In this document: in pieces, positions 54,412 through 63,085 of the stretch
Layout: each line of letters begins with the position of its first letter
Position numbering within the stretch: the stretch's first letter is position 1
Origin: Candidatus Gastranaerophilales bacterium
Lineage (GTDB): Bacteria; Cyanobacteriota; Vampirovibrionia; Gastranaerophilales; Gastranaerophilaceae
DNA: 64,000 bases
Reading direction: 5' to 3'
Assembly (NCBI GenBank): GCA_944326555.1
Contig: CALVEK010000013.1
Span: 1 to 64,000, forward strand
Notes under the pieces: generated by a model
Seen by the model: only the letters and a program-made list of their open reading frames with translations
Database searches by the model: none
Told to the model about the DNA's origin: nothing
Program-made: the position numbers and the translations under genes

Positions 54412-54628
54412 GAGTATTATTGTACCAAACTATTTGCTTAAACAAAAGTTTTTTATTCCTACAATTGATTTATATTTTTGTAAACATTACCCAAGAGAAT
54501 TAGTTCTGCGGGGTTATATTTTATCAATAATTGTGATATAACTATATACAATGAAGGCAAGTGTAGCCGATTTTATAAAATAACACTAGACAATAGCGTC
54601 GAGGCGCAATAAGAGAAAAGGAGACTTT

Positions 54629-56350
54629 ATGACAGTAGGTCAATTTGTATTTATGTTACACTCCCACCTTCCTTACTACAGAAAAGCCGGTATGTGGCCT
54701 TTTGGGGAAGAAAATCTTTATGAATGTATGGCAGAAACCTATGTTCCTCTATTGAACGCAATATCAGAGCTTTATGAGGATGAAGGTATAAAAGCTAAGT
54801 TAACAGTTGGTATTACTCCGATTTTGGCTGAGCAGTTGAACGATGAACACTTAAAACAAGGTTTTATCGACTATCTTGATGCAAGAATTAAAGCTGTTTC
54901 TAAAGATTTGGAAAGATATCCTGATCCCGAAGTTGCGCATTCTCAACATTTGAAATATCTGGCTAAATATTATTTTGATTGGTTTAATCACATTAAAGAT
55001 TGCTTTATAAACAGATACAACAAAGACTTGATTTCCGCTTTCAAAAAATATCAAGATTTGGGTTGTATCGAAATTACTACATCAGGAGCAACTCACGGAT
55101 TCTCTCCATTGTTGGCTACTGATTCTAACCTTAATGCTCAATTTAAAATAGGTTCTGATACAACAAAAAGACTATTCGGTAAAAAAGCAAAAGGCTGCTG
55201 GTTACCTGAATGTGCTTACAGACAAGGCTATGAATATATCGGTAAAGACGGTCAAAAGAAATGGAGACCTGCAATAGAAGTTACTCTTCAAAACAATGAT
55301 ATTGAATATTTCTTTACCGAATCACACGTTATAGAAGGTGGAAATTCTATCGGAAACAGACGTGTTATAGGTGTATACGGTAATATCGAATACATCCCTC
55401 TGCCTGAAAGAGAACCAACCGGATATGATACATATTCTGCATATTGGTTGCCTGATGCACAGGTTGCTGTTATGGGAAGAAATGACAGAGCAGGTTTTCA
55501 GGTATGGTCAGCGGCCGATGGCTATCCCGGAGACGGCTGTTACAGAGAATTCCACAAAAAAGATGATAAATCAGGTGCTCATTATTGGAGAATTACTTCT
55601 TCAACTACCGATTTGGGTGATAAAATGCTTTATGACCCTGTATTGGCTATGTCTCAAGTTAATTTGAACTCTGATCACTATACAACTTTGATTTATCACA
55701 TGTTGAATGATTACAAACTTTCTCATAACAAAGAAGGTCTTGTAATGGTTTCATTTGATACGGAATTGTTCGGACACTGGTGGTTTGAAGGTGTTGAATT
55801 TATTAAACAGGTTGTTAGAAAATTCAATAACTATCTTCCTCAGGTTGAAAGAATGACTGCAGGTGAGTATCTTCAAGCTCATCCGCCGACCGAAGCTATT
55901 CAAATTCCTGAATCTTCTTGGGGACAGGGCGGTCATTTCTATGTATGGCAAAACCATCTTACAGAATGGATGTGGCCAATTATTCACGGTTGCGAAAAAC
56001 GCATCATTGATATTGTTTCAAAATACGAAAAAATTCCTGAGGATAAACTTTTGCATAGAGCTTTAAATCAGCTGGCAAGAGAAAATCTTCTGTTGCAAAG
56101 TTCTGATTGGCCGTTCTTAATTACAACATGGCAAGCTAAGGATTATGCTACAGACAGATTTAGAGAGCATGTTGAAAGATTTGAAACAATTGCTGAAATG
56201 ATTGAAAATAATAATATCGATGAAAAAACTTTGTCAGATATTGAATCTATCGACAATTGTTTCCCTGTAATTGATTATCGTGCATATCTTCCGATAGAAG
56301 AGGGTAAAATTCCTCAACAGGAAGAAAAACTTAAACCGCTTTATCAGTAG
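54629..56350 (+). CDS. GH57 1,4-alpha-glucan branching enzyme
   Basis: A 573-residue glycoside hydrolase family 57 enzyme. The N-terminal catalytic (beta/alpha)7 barrel starts with MLHSHLPYYRKAG. The nucleophile is E194 in WLPECAY and the acid/base D377 in VSFDTELFGHWWFEG, both as in the Thermus-type GH57 branching enzyme. The C-terminal helical domain (about 430-573, DUF1957) is also present. It creates alpha-1,6 branches in glycogen-type polymers. No glycogen synthase lies next to it. AAAAGGAGA precedes the ATG; flanking terminators show it is monocistronic. Confidence 0.88.
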   Translation: MTVGQFVFMLHSHLPYYRKAGMWPFGEENLYECMAETYVPLLNAISELYEDEGIKAKLTVGITPILAEQLNDEHLKQGFIDYLDARIKAVSKDLERYPDPEVAHSQHLKYLAKYYFDWFNHIKDCFINRYNKDLISAFKKYQDLGCIEITTSGATHGFSPLLATDSNLNAQFKIGSDTTKRLFGKKAKGCWLPECAYRQGYEYIGKDGQKKWRPAIEVTLQNNDIEYFFTESHVIEGGNSIGNRRVIGVYGNIEYIPLPEREPTGYDTYSAYWLPDAQVAVMGRNDRAGFQVWSAADGYPGDGCYREFHKKDDKSGAHYWRITSSTTDLGDKMLYDPVLAMSQVNLNSDHYTTLIYHMLNDYKLSHNKEGLVMVSFDTELFGHWWFEGVEFIKQVVRKFNNYLPQVERMTAGEYLQAHPPTEAIQIPESSWGQGGHFYVWQNHLTEWMWPIIHGCEKRIIDIVSKYEKIPEDKLLHRALNQLARENLLLQSSDWPFLITTWQAKDYATDRFREHVERFETIAEMIENNNIDEKTLSDIESIDNCFPVIDYRAYLPIEEGKIPQQEEKLKPLYQ

Positions 56351-56365
56351 AAATAATTCGCAGAT

Positions 56366-56400
56366 AAAAAAGAGATTCCTTATCAAGGAATCTCTTTTTT
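56366..56400. terminator. Terminator after the branching enzyme
   Basis: AAAAAGAGATTCCTT and AAGGAATCTCTTTTTT with an ATC loop, about 15 bases after the stop; the convergent ftsQ may use it as well. Confidence 0.88.
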
Positions 56401-56482
56401 GATAGTTCTTATTTGAATGTTTTTTTTGAATTTATTTATTTTACAAGATATGTTCTATGTCTTCAAAAAAAATTTGAAAAAC

Positions 56483-57349
56483 CTATTCTTCAAGTTTGAT
56501 ATATTGAGCATCTTCCCATCTTAAATCAATATATTTGATTTTCTTTTTGAGTGTTTTTATTTGAGGCAAAATAGCAGAAATATTTCTTATTCTCGAAAGT
56601 GCCATATAATCTAACTCTCCTATTCGCACGTTAACGATAGGAAGTTTTATGTATACATCTTTGGGATTTCTAAGATCAATATATTCTACTCGTTGTCCTG
56701 AGAATTGTTCTGTTGCTCTGACAATTGTTTCAATTTTTTTAATTTTTTTCTCATCCCACGTTCTGTAGTCATCACCCTTTGTACCGTAGGTAAGAACGAG
56801 TATTGCGTTTTCAATATTTTTTAGTGGCAGATAATCTCTTCCGATTAATTTCCCTCCCTCTGCAAAAAATGCGATGGGTTGAACTTTGGGGTCGGGCGAG
56901 ATTCTAAGGATAGGTCTTCGTTCAACTATAATAATGCCAAGCCTTGCGGGGAACCACAACCTTTTTATATATACTTGTTTAATTGGCGGTAGTTTTTCTA
57001 TTTCTTTTTCTATTTTTGTCGTATCAAAAAGGTATATTGGTCTTTGCGGTACAGGAGTTTGCCTTAGTATTGAAATAATTCTGTACGTGGGGGTAATCTT
57101 ATTCCCAACAATCGACAGTGTATTGTTACTTGCAGAAGAAAATATATTTTTATTCAAATACCATTGAGGCAGCTTATAGACTTTATATGCCGCAAAAATG
57201 AGTAAAATAACCATAAAGAGTCTAACCCAACTACGCAGCCATCTCAAACGTTCTTTTCCTCGTCTGACATTACGTTGCATTTGGTTTATCTTAACTCTGC
57301 GTTCTATGTTGAGATTTTCACTCTGATTGTTATAATTCTGATTTTGCAT
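56483..57349 (-). CDS. ftsQ: Cell division protein FtsQ/DivIB
   Basis: A 288-residue bitopic division protein. A basic cytoplasmic N-terminus (about 1-40, RRVKINQMQRNVRRGKERLRWL) precedes one membrane helix (about 45-58), a POTRA-type domain (KIEKEIEKLPPIKQVYIKRLWP-like segment near 110-130) and the beta domain (REQFSGQRVEYIDLRNPKDVYI). Product links FtsA/FtsK to FtsL/FtsB in the divisome. Last in the murC-murB-ddl-ftsQ operon, 18 bases after ddl; ftsA and ftsZ are not next to it. Confidence 0.85.
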   Translation of the reverse strand: MQNQNYNNQSENLNIERRVKINQMQRNVRRGKERLRWLRSWVRLFMVILLIFAAYKVYKLPQWYLNKNIFSSASNNTLSIVGNKITPTYRIISILRQTPVPQRPIYLFDTTKIEKEIEKLPPIKQVYIKRLWFPARLGIIIVERRPILRISPDPKVQPIAFFAEGGKLIGRDYLPLKNIENAILVLTYGTKGDDYRTWDEKKIKKIETIVRATEQFSGQRVEYIDLRNPKDVYIKLPIVNVRIGELDYMALSRIRNISAILPQIKTLKKKIKYIDLRWEDAQYIKLEE

Positions 57350-57367
57350 CCCTGTTTTGTTTAACTA

Positions 57368-58336
57368 TTACTTATTTAAGCCCGCACTATTTAGTATTAT
57401 TTGTACAAGAGAATTGTAATCAATCCCCATGGCTTTTGATTGAGCAGGTAAATCGCTCAAATCAGTCATTCCCGGGCTTGTATTAATTTCAAGTACATAA
57501 GGCGTGTTGTTTGCAATTAGAAAATCCACCCTGCTTACGCTTCTACAAGCACACGCTTTAAAGGCTTTGATTGCAATTTCTTTTACTTTTTTTGTCATAT
57601 CTTCCGATAATTCTGCAGGGAGAATAAATTCGGTCATTCCTGCTGTATACTTGGCCTCGTAATCATACCATTCATTTTTGGGTCTAAATTCAAGAATTTC
57701 TGTCGCAAACAGTCCGCCATTGACATTGGAATCTTCGAGGACTCCGACGGTTGTACTTTTCCCTTCAAGATACTCTTCTACCATAATATCTTGGCCGCAT
57801 TGTTCAGACATTTTGAAGTATTTTTTCATTTCTTCTTCGTTGTTCACTTTGTACATACCGATGCTTGAACCTTCTGAAACCGGTTTTAGCATAAATGGGT
57901 AGTTGAGCTCTTTTATTTTGTCTTGATAGTCTTCGCCTTTTTTTATCAAAACGGATTTGATAAGGGGTATACCTGCACCTTTAAGTATGTTTTTTGTGTA
58001 TTCTTTGTTCATACAAACAGAACTTGCAAGAACACCGCAACCTGTGTATGGAATACCCATAACTTCTAATAAACCTTGAATACAGCCGTCTTCACCGTAT
58101 TTTCCGTGCATTGCGTTGTATACGATTTCTATTCCTTTTTGTTTAAGGTTTTGTGCAATATTTTCATCAACTTCTATGAGTTCTGTATTTTTGTAACCGA
58201 GCGCCATTAACGCATTAAATACGTTTTTGGCAGAACGTCTGGAAACTTCTGCTTCACTGGACGGGCCGCCCATTAATACACCGATTTTTTTATCTGTACT
58301 TACAATTTTTTCTATTTTTTTAACATCGTATTCCAT
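57368..58336 (-). CDS. ddl: D-alanine--D-alanine ligase
   Basis: A 322-residue ATP-grasp enzyme that makes the D-Ala-D-Ala terminus of peptidoglycan. N-terminal LMGGPSSEAEVSRRS is the substrate site, the ATP-grasp part shows LKPVSEGSSIGMYKV and EEYLEGKSTTVGVL, and VLEINTSPGMTDLSDLP carries metal ligands. YNAMHGKYGEDG is the omega-loop-like region. Overlaps murB by 25 bases. Confidence 0.95.
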   Translation of the reverse strand: MEYDVKKIEKIVSTDKKIGVLMGGPSSEAEVSRRSAKNVFNALMALGYKNTELIEVDENIAQNLKQKGIEIVYNAMHGKYGEDGCIQGLLEVMGIPYTGCGVLASSVCMNKEYTKNILKGAGIPLIKSVLIKKGEDYQDKIKELNYPFMLKPVSEGSSIGMYKVNNEEEMKKYFKMSEQCGQDIMVEEYLEGKSTTVGVLEDSNVNGGLFATEILEFRPKNEWYDYEAKYTAGMTEFILPAELSEDMTKKVKEIAIKAFKACACRSVSRVDFLIANNTPYVLEINTSPGMTDLSDLPAQSKAMGIDYNSLVQIILNSAGLNK

Positions 58337-59217
58337 ATTTCAACTTCTTCTTCGCTCATTTTTCCGATAAATTTAACCTCCGGGACAAGTTCGATGGTAT
58401 ATTTATCTTTTACCATATTATACATTTTATTCATAAGATGTGAAACATCTTTTGAATCGGCATTGTGTTCATTTATTATAAAGTTTGCATGTCCCATCCA
58501 CACTTGAGCACCGCCGTATTTTAAACCTTTTACACCTGCTTTTTCAAGCAATCTTCCTGCTGAGTCATTTGGCGGGTTTCTAAAGATACTGCCCGCATTT
58601 GGCATTGCAAGATTCGGTTGTTTACCTTTCCTAAACTCCAGATTCCTTTCCATTATAGCTGTGATATTTTCTTTAGTTTCAGGTCTGAGTTCAAATATTG
58701 CATCTAAAAGAATATAATTTTTTTTCTGCATTATAGAACTGCGGTATCCAAACATCATTTCATCTTTGTTTAATTCAATGACTTCTTTTTTGTCGTTGTC
58801 AAATATATGACAGCTTAAAAATGTGTCAGAAATAGATTGAGAATGAGCGGATGCGTTCATATAAACAGCACCGCCGACAGAACCCGGAAAACCTATCATA
58901 AACTCCATTCCGCTAAGCCCCTTTTGTTCTGCTTCTCTCGAAATCATAGGGACTTTTACTCCGCACTGGGCATGAATTTTGTTGCCTTCTACAGAGAATT
59001 TGTTCAATTTTGTAGTTAAAATAACATCATCATCAACACCGAGACTCGATATCAAAACATTTGAACAGGCTCCGAGAATGATAGGGTTTTGAGTGTTTTT
59101 CAGTATTTCTACAAAAGCCTCTATTGTTTGTGGAATGTATGCTCTTTTTGCACAACCTCCTATTTTAAAAGTTGTGTGTTTTTTTAATTCATAGTTTTCA
59201 ATAATTTCGTAATCCAT
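58312..59217 (-). CDS. murB: UDP-N-acetylenolpyruvoylglucosamine reductase
   Basis: A 301-residue FAD enzyme reducing UDP-GlcNAc-enolpyruvate to UDP-MurNAc. FAD-binding motifs LGACSNVLIS and GFPGSVGGAVYMNA are present, and the catalytic serine lies in NAGSIFRNPPNDSAGRL. This is the type II form, short in the third domain. Overlaps ddl by 25 bases and follows murC by 28. Confidence 0.95.
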   Translation of the reverse strand: MDYEIIENYELKKHTTFKIGGCAKRAYIPQTIEAFVEILKNTQNPIILGACSNVLISSLGVDDDVILTTKLNKFSVEGNKIHAQCGVKVPMISREAEQKGLSGMEFMIGFPGSVGGAVYMNASAHSQSISDTFLSCHIFDNDKKEVIELNKDEMMFGYRSSIMQKKNYILLDAIFELRPETKENITAIMERNLEFRKGKQPNLAMPNAGSIFRNPPNDSAGRLLEKAGVKGLKYGGAQVWMGHANFIINEHNADSKDVSHLMNKMYNMVKDKYTIELVPEVKFIGKMSEEEVEIWNTMLKK

Positions 59218-59245
59218 ATAGAATATTCCGCATTAATCTTATTTT

Positions 59246-60679
59246 TTATATTCCTGCTTTTGTTTCTTCGTGTAATTTCTCGAGTTCGGGGCCTATTCTT
59301 GTTACATCTCCGGCACCGAGTGTAATAACCATATCTCCTGATTTTAGAAGAGGTATTATTTTTCTTGCTGCATTTTCCATACTACCACCGATATAAGTTA
59401 CATCTTGGTTATTGAAGCATTGTGCAAAAGCCTTGGAATTTATCCCTTCAATCGGGTCTTCTGAGGCTGAATATACATCTACGACTATCAGTTTATCAAC
59501 CGCACCAAAACTCTTTAGAAAATCGTTCCAAAGGCCTTTTAATCTAGTGTATCTGTGTGGTTGGAATATAGCAACGAGTCTGTTTGTGTTACAAAGTCTT
59601 GCACTGTCAAGAGTTGTTTTTATTTCTGTAGGGTGGTGTGCGTAGTCATCAAAGATTCTTATTCCGTCAAATTCTGCGACTTTCTGAAATCTTCTGCCCA
59701 TACCCGTAAATGTTTCAAAATGCGGTTTTATTCTTTCAAGATTTACATTTGCTTCATTTAATGCGGCAACAACAGCGAGAGCATTATATATGTTGTGTTT
59801 ACCCGGGATTGTCAGTTTTAATGAAACGATTTTTTCACTGTGCTTATAAATATCGAATTCCGAACCGAATTCGTTAAATTTCATATTCCTTGCAGAGTAG
59901 TCGACTCCTCCGCTTTCTATTCCAAATGTAATAAATCTCGTTTGCGGATTTGCTTCCATAAGCTGTTTTATTCCGTTACAGTCTTTGTTAACTATAACTT
60001 TGCCGCCTTTGACCATGTTGTTAATATGAGTTTTAAATGTTTCCAATAAATCTTTAAACCCGTTTTTGTAAAAATCAATGTGGTCGACTTCCAAATTGTT
60101 AATTACGGAAATATTTGTGTGATATTTGACTATTGTTCCGTCAGATTCATCAAGTTCTGCAACGAAGAAACTACCGTCTTCTGTTCCGTTTTGGCATTCT
60201 GCGTTTGTGTCAAGATCAGGAATTATTCCGCCCACACAATAAGACGGCTTGTAACCTGCTTGTTCAAGTACATACGAACATAGTCCGCTTGTTGTTGTTT
60301 TGCCGTGCGTACCTGAAAAACCTATGAATTTTAGGTTTTCTGTATCAGGTTTGCCTAAACCTTCAGAAATCATTTTTAGGATATCAGAGCGATGGTGAAT
60401 TTTTAGACCAAGTTCTTTTGCTCTTATTATTTCAGGGTTGTTGTCTCTAATAGCCGTTGAGGCGACAACAATCATACCTTCTTTTACATAGTCTGCATTA
60501 TGTCCTATGTGCACTGTTGCACCAAGTTTTTGAACTTTTTGTGTATATTTGCTCTCTTTAATATCAGAACCTGTAACAGTGCAGCCTAATTCCAACAAAT
60601 ATTTTGCTAATCCGCTCATTCCTACTCCGCCTATTGCTATGAAGTGGAATTTTTTTTCTTTGTTATCCATCGATGTCAT
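59246..60679 (-). CDS. murC: UDP-N-acetylmuramate--L-alanine ligase
   Basis: A 477-residue Mur ligase adding L-alanine to UDP-MurNAc. GGVGMSGLAKYL (UDP-binding), GTHGKTTTSG (ATP P-loop near residue 121) and DDYAHHPTEIKTTL (C-terminal domain) are intact. First gene of the operon, divergent from the flagellin-like gene. The ATG at 60670 (MDNKEKK) is a possible alternative start. Confidence 0.96.
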   Translation of the reverse strand: MTSMDNKEKKFHFIAIGGVGMSGLAKYLLELGCTVTGSDIKESKYTQKVQKLGATVHIGHNADYVKEGMIVVASTAIRDNNPEIIRAKELGLKIHHRSDILKMISEGLGKPDTENLKFIGFSGTHGKTTTSGLCSYVLEQAGYKPSYCVGGIIPDLDTNAECQNGTEDGSFFVAELDESDGTIVKYHTNISVINNLEVDHIDFYKNGFKDLLETFKTHINNMVKGGKVIVNKDCNGIKQLMEANPQTRFITFGIESGGVDYSARNMKFNEFGSEFDIYKHSEKIVSLKLTIPGKHNIYNALAVVAALNEANVNLERIKPHFETFTGMGRRFQKVAEFDGIRIFDDYAHHPTEIKTTLDSARLCNTNRLVAIFQPHRYTRLKGLWNDFLKSFGAVDKLIVVDVYSASEDPIEGINSKAFAQCFNNQDVTYIGGSMENAARKIIPLLKSGDMVITLGAGDVTRIGPELEKLHEETKAGI

Positions 60680-60869
60680 CCTTAAAAACTCAGTCTGATT
60701 AAAGATTGCTTAAACCTATGCTTATGTTGTTGATAACACTAACTATCTGTTTGTTAATCTGTCATTGTGTCTGTCTTTTTTTCCTGACAAAGCAAGATTT
60801 AAACGAACATTATATCAATATTTTATTACAAAATAATTGCAAAATGTAAAGATAATAACAAATTCTGAA

Positions 60870-60896
60870 TAAATTTATAAAATAACGGGCATAATT
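60870..60896 (+). promoter_or_regulatory. Possible sigma-28-like promoter of the flagellin gene
   Basis: TAAA at 60870-60873, a 15-base spacer and GCATAATT at 60889-60896, 46 bases before the GTG start. The spacing fits the flagellar sigma-28 consensus (TAAA-N15-GCCGATAA), but the -10 half matches only partly; CATAAT alone could also be a sigma-70 -10 box. Confidence 0.3.
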
Positions 60897-60941
60897 GGAA
60901 TAAGGCGTATAGTTAAACCAAACAGAAACGGGGTATCCATA

Positions 60942-61754
60942 GTGTCGCTGAACGCGGTAGTACCAATATACACAGCCCAGGCAGGAATGTTGCAAGCTCA
61001 AAAGACCTTTGAAAAGGCCGCGCAGAGTATTGCGTCAGGATTAAGCAGCTATGTCAATCCTGCTGATATGTACGTAGCTACAGGGCTTGATACTACAATA
61101 CGTTCTTCAAAACAGGCGATTAATGCTGCTCAAATGGGTTATAATTTTACGTCTGTGGCTGATTCCGCATTGGGAAGTATCAGCGAAAACTTGCAAAGGA
61201 TCAGAGAATTAAGTATTCAGGCTTCAAACGGAATTTATTCCGAGTCGCAGGTCTCTGCTATGCAAGCTGAAATTGACCAGAATGTGGAACAAATTAAGCA
61301 GACGCTTTCTCAGGCAAATTTCAACGGAAAACCGACGATAAATGCGGTTACTCCGGAGAATCCTAACGCTGCTCCTACCGTAGATTTTATGGTTGGAACA
61401 GGTTCGACTGACATGATTACTTATGATCCGAATGTTGTTTTGGGTTCGATGAGTTTTGATGTGTCTTCTCCTGATGCGGCTGCTGCTACTTTGGCGCAAG
61501 TTGACACCATGCTAAGTGATATCGGTTCAAAAAGAGGTGAGATAGGGGCTGTACAATCCTCGCTAGAGGGTGCGATTAATTTACAATCGACTAATATTTT
61601 GTCCTATGCCTCTTCCTTGAGCGATATTCAAGATACTGATTATGTCAGCGCTATTATGGACTTGAAAAAATCTCAGTTCACAATGGAGGCTATGGCCAAA
61701 GTTATGAAAGCTGTTATGAACTCACAAAGTTACGTGCTTGATTTGTTAAAATAG
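60942..61754 (+). CDS. Flagellin-like protein
   Basis: A 270-residue protein with flagellin N- and C-terminal helical domains. N-terminal helix (AQKTFEKAAQSIASGLSSYV) is followed by SVADSALGSISENLQRIRELSIQASNG and, at the end, KKSQFTMEAMAKVMKAVMNSQSYVLDLLK, matching the D0/D1 coiled-coil parts of flagellin. Usual flagellin GLRINSAADDAAG is replaced by GLSSYVNPADMYVATGLD. The variable middle is short (about 125-175). GTG start with GGGG upstream. It could be a minor flagellin or a hook-filament junction (FlgL-like) protein. No other flagellar genes lie nearby. Confidence 0.78.
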   Translation: MSLNAVVPIYTAQAGMLQAQKTFEKAAQSIASGLSSYVNPADMYVATGLDTTIRSSKQAINAAQMGYNFTSVADSALGSISENLQRIRELSIQASNGIYSESQVSAMQAEIDQNVEQIKQTLSQANFNGKPTINAVTPENPNAAPTVDFMVGTGSTDMITYDPNVVLGSMSFDVSSPDAAAATLAQVDTMLSDIGSKRGEIGAVQSSLEGAINLQSTNILSYASSLSDIQDTDYVSAIMDLKKSQFTMEAMAKVMKAVMNSQSYVLDLLK

Positions 61755-61874
61755 TGTTGTGAGATTAGTTTTTACTTTTGTGTATTTTTTTAATGAATGT
61801 AAGTTTTCTTGGAATTGAATGTTCTATTTTTTCGTGTTAAACTATTGATGTAACAAAGATTTGGACTTTATTCT

Positions 61875-62549
61875 ATGAATCTTGCTGCCCATTTTGATAA
61901 TGAAAATTTAACTCAAATAGGTAAGACAACAAAAGATATTGTTGATAATCTTATTTATCTTGATAAATATAAGGATTGTAAAGCGTTTGTTAATTTTGCT
62001 AACAAGACAAATGTCTTTGAAAGGTTGTTATGTCTTTTGGAGTTTTTTTATAATGAATCTATAACTTTTGATTCTGATATTTCTTGTGATTATTTTGATG
62101 TGATTATCAAAATATTTGACCAAAAAATTTGCGAAGTAAAAAATTATCCACACAAAGGCTTGAAGAAAAAGTATTTGAGGCTTAGTGATGGTTGTCTTGA
62201 AATATTTGATTTCTTTAAATCACGTTATTTCTTTATTAAAAGTGATAGTGGAGAAATGTTTAAGAATAGGTACAAAGAATTTTTAAAAGATGATAATATT
62301 ACTTTTCATACTTTAAATCTTGAGAATGTCCCTATTGAAGAACTTTCCGGTATTCTTTTAGGGTTGGTTTACGAAAATTATTGGGCAATGGATGCTGATT
62401 TTCTTGTTCCAATTGTGAAAAAATATATAAGAAATGCGTATTGTTTACTGAAAAAAAATAATATAGAAGTTCCTCAGTCAAGTTTCGAGGAACAAATTTA
62501 TGTGTCGTCTAAAACTTATAGGAAAGCATTAATTGAACTTGCCAAATGA
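61875..62549 (+). CDS. Unknown protein overlapping the doc-like gene
   Basis: A 224-residue soluble protein I cannot assign. It is helical and rich in F, Y, D and K (FFKSRYFFIKSDSGEMFKNRYKEF), with no HTH motif that I can recognise. Its last 17 bases overlap the TTG start of the doc-like gene, so the two are translationally coupled. That position is normally taken by a small antitoxin (Phd), which suggests but does not show a partner or antitoxin role. Confidence 0.6.
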   Translation: MNLAAHFDNENLTQIGKTTKDIVDNLIYLDKYKDCKAFVNFANKTNVFERLLCLLEFFYNESITFDSDISCDYFDVIIKIFDQKICEVKNYPHKGLKKKYLRLSDGCLEIFDFFKSRYFFIKSDSGEMFKNRYKEFLKDDNITFHTLNLENVPIEELSGILLGLVYENYWAMDADFLVPIVKKYIRNAYCLLKKNNIEVPQSSFEEQIYVSSKTYRKALIELAK

Positions 62550-62937
62550 AGTAAAGTTTTTAACAAGAGAGCAGGTCGTTCTTATGCACGAGCAGTGTAT
62601 GGATGATTTTGGAGGATTGAAAGGGATAAGAGATGAGAACCTGCTTATGTCTTCTTTGGGACAGCCTATGCAAACTTATGATGGTGTCTATTTGTACGAT
62701 TCTATTTTTCTAATGGCTGCTGCTTATCTGTTTTATTTTGCCAAAAATCATTGTTTTTTAGACGGTAATAAACGTATTGCTTTGAAGACATGTTATCATT
62801 TTTTGAATTTGAATAAGATAGATTTGATGTTATCAAATCAGGAATTTTATGAGCTTATTTTGTGTTGTATAAAGAACGAAATGGATATTGATGATATAGC
62901 AGTCTATATCGAGAATAATGCTTTATATAAAAGCTAA
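62533..62937 (+). CDS. doc: Doc/Fic-family toxin-like protein
   Basis: A 134-residue Fic-fold protein of the Doc (death-on-curing) type. Residues H73 to R81 (HCFLDGNKR) give the family core HxFxDGNKR; the conserved early LTREQVVLMHEQ and GGLKGIRDENLLMSSLGQP blocks are also present. Doc toxins phosphorylate EF-Tu; classical Fic proteins AMPylate targets. TTG start at 62533 is supported by AGGAAAG 7 bases upstream. A typical phd antitoxin is not present; the upstream overlapping ORF is 224 residues. Confidence 0.88.
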   Translation: MNLPNEVKFLTREQVVLMHEQCMDDFGGLKGIRDENLLMSSLGQPMQTYDGVYLYDSIFLMAAAYLFYFAKNHCFLDGNKRIALKTCYHFLNLNKIDLMLSNQEFYELILCCIKNEMDIDDIAVYIENNALYKS

Positions 62938-63085
62938 AATTATTATTAATTTTTAATTTAATGTAAAGTTGTGCTTGGTTGTTACAATTTTTTGATTCTT
63001 GGGATATCAGTGTCAAATACTCTCTTTAAACAGGTTAATTTGACATTGTGTCTATGTAGATGTGATTAAGTGGTAATATGGTTTT

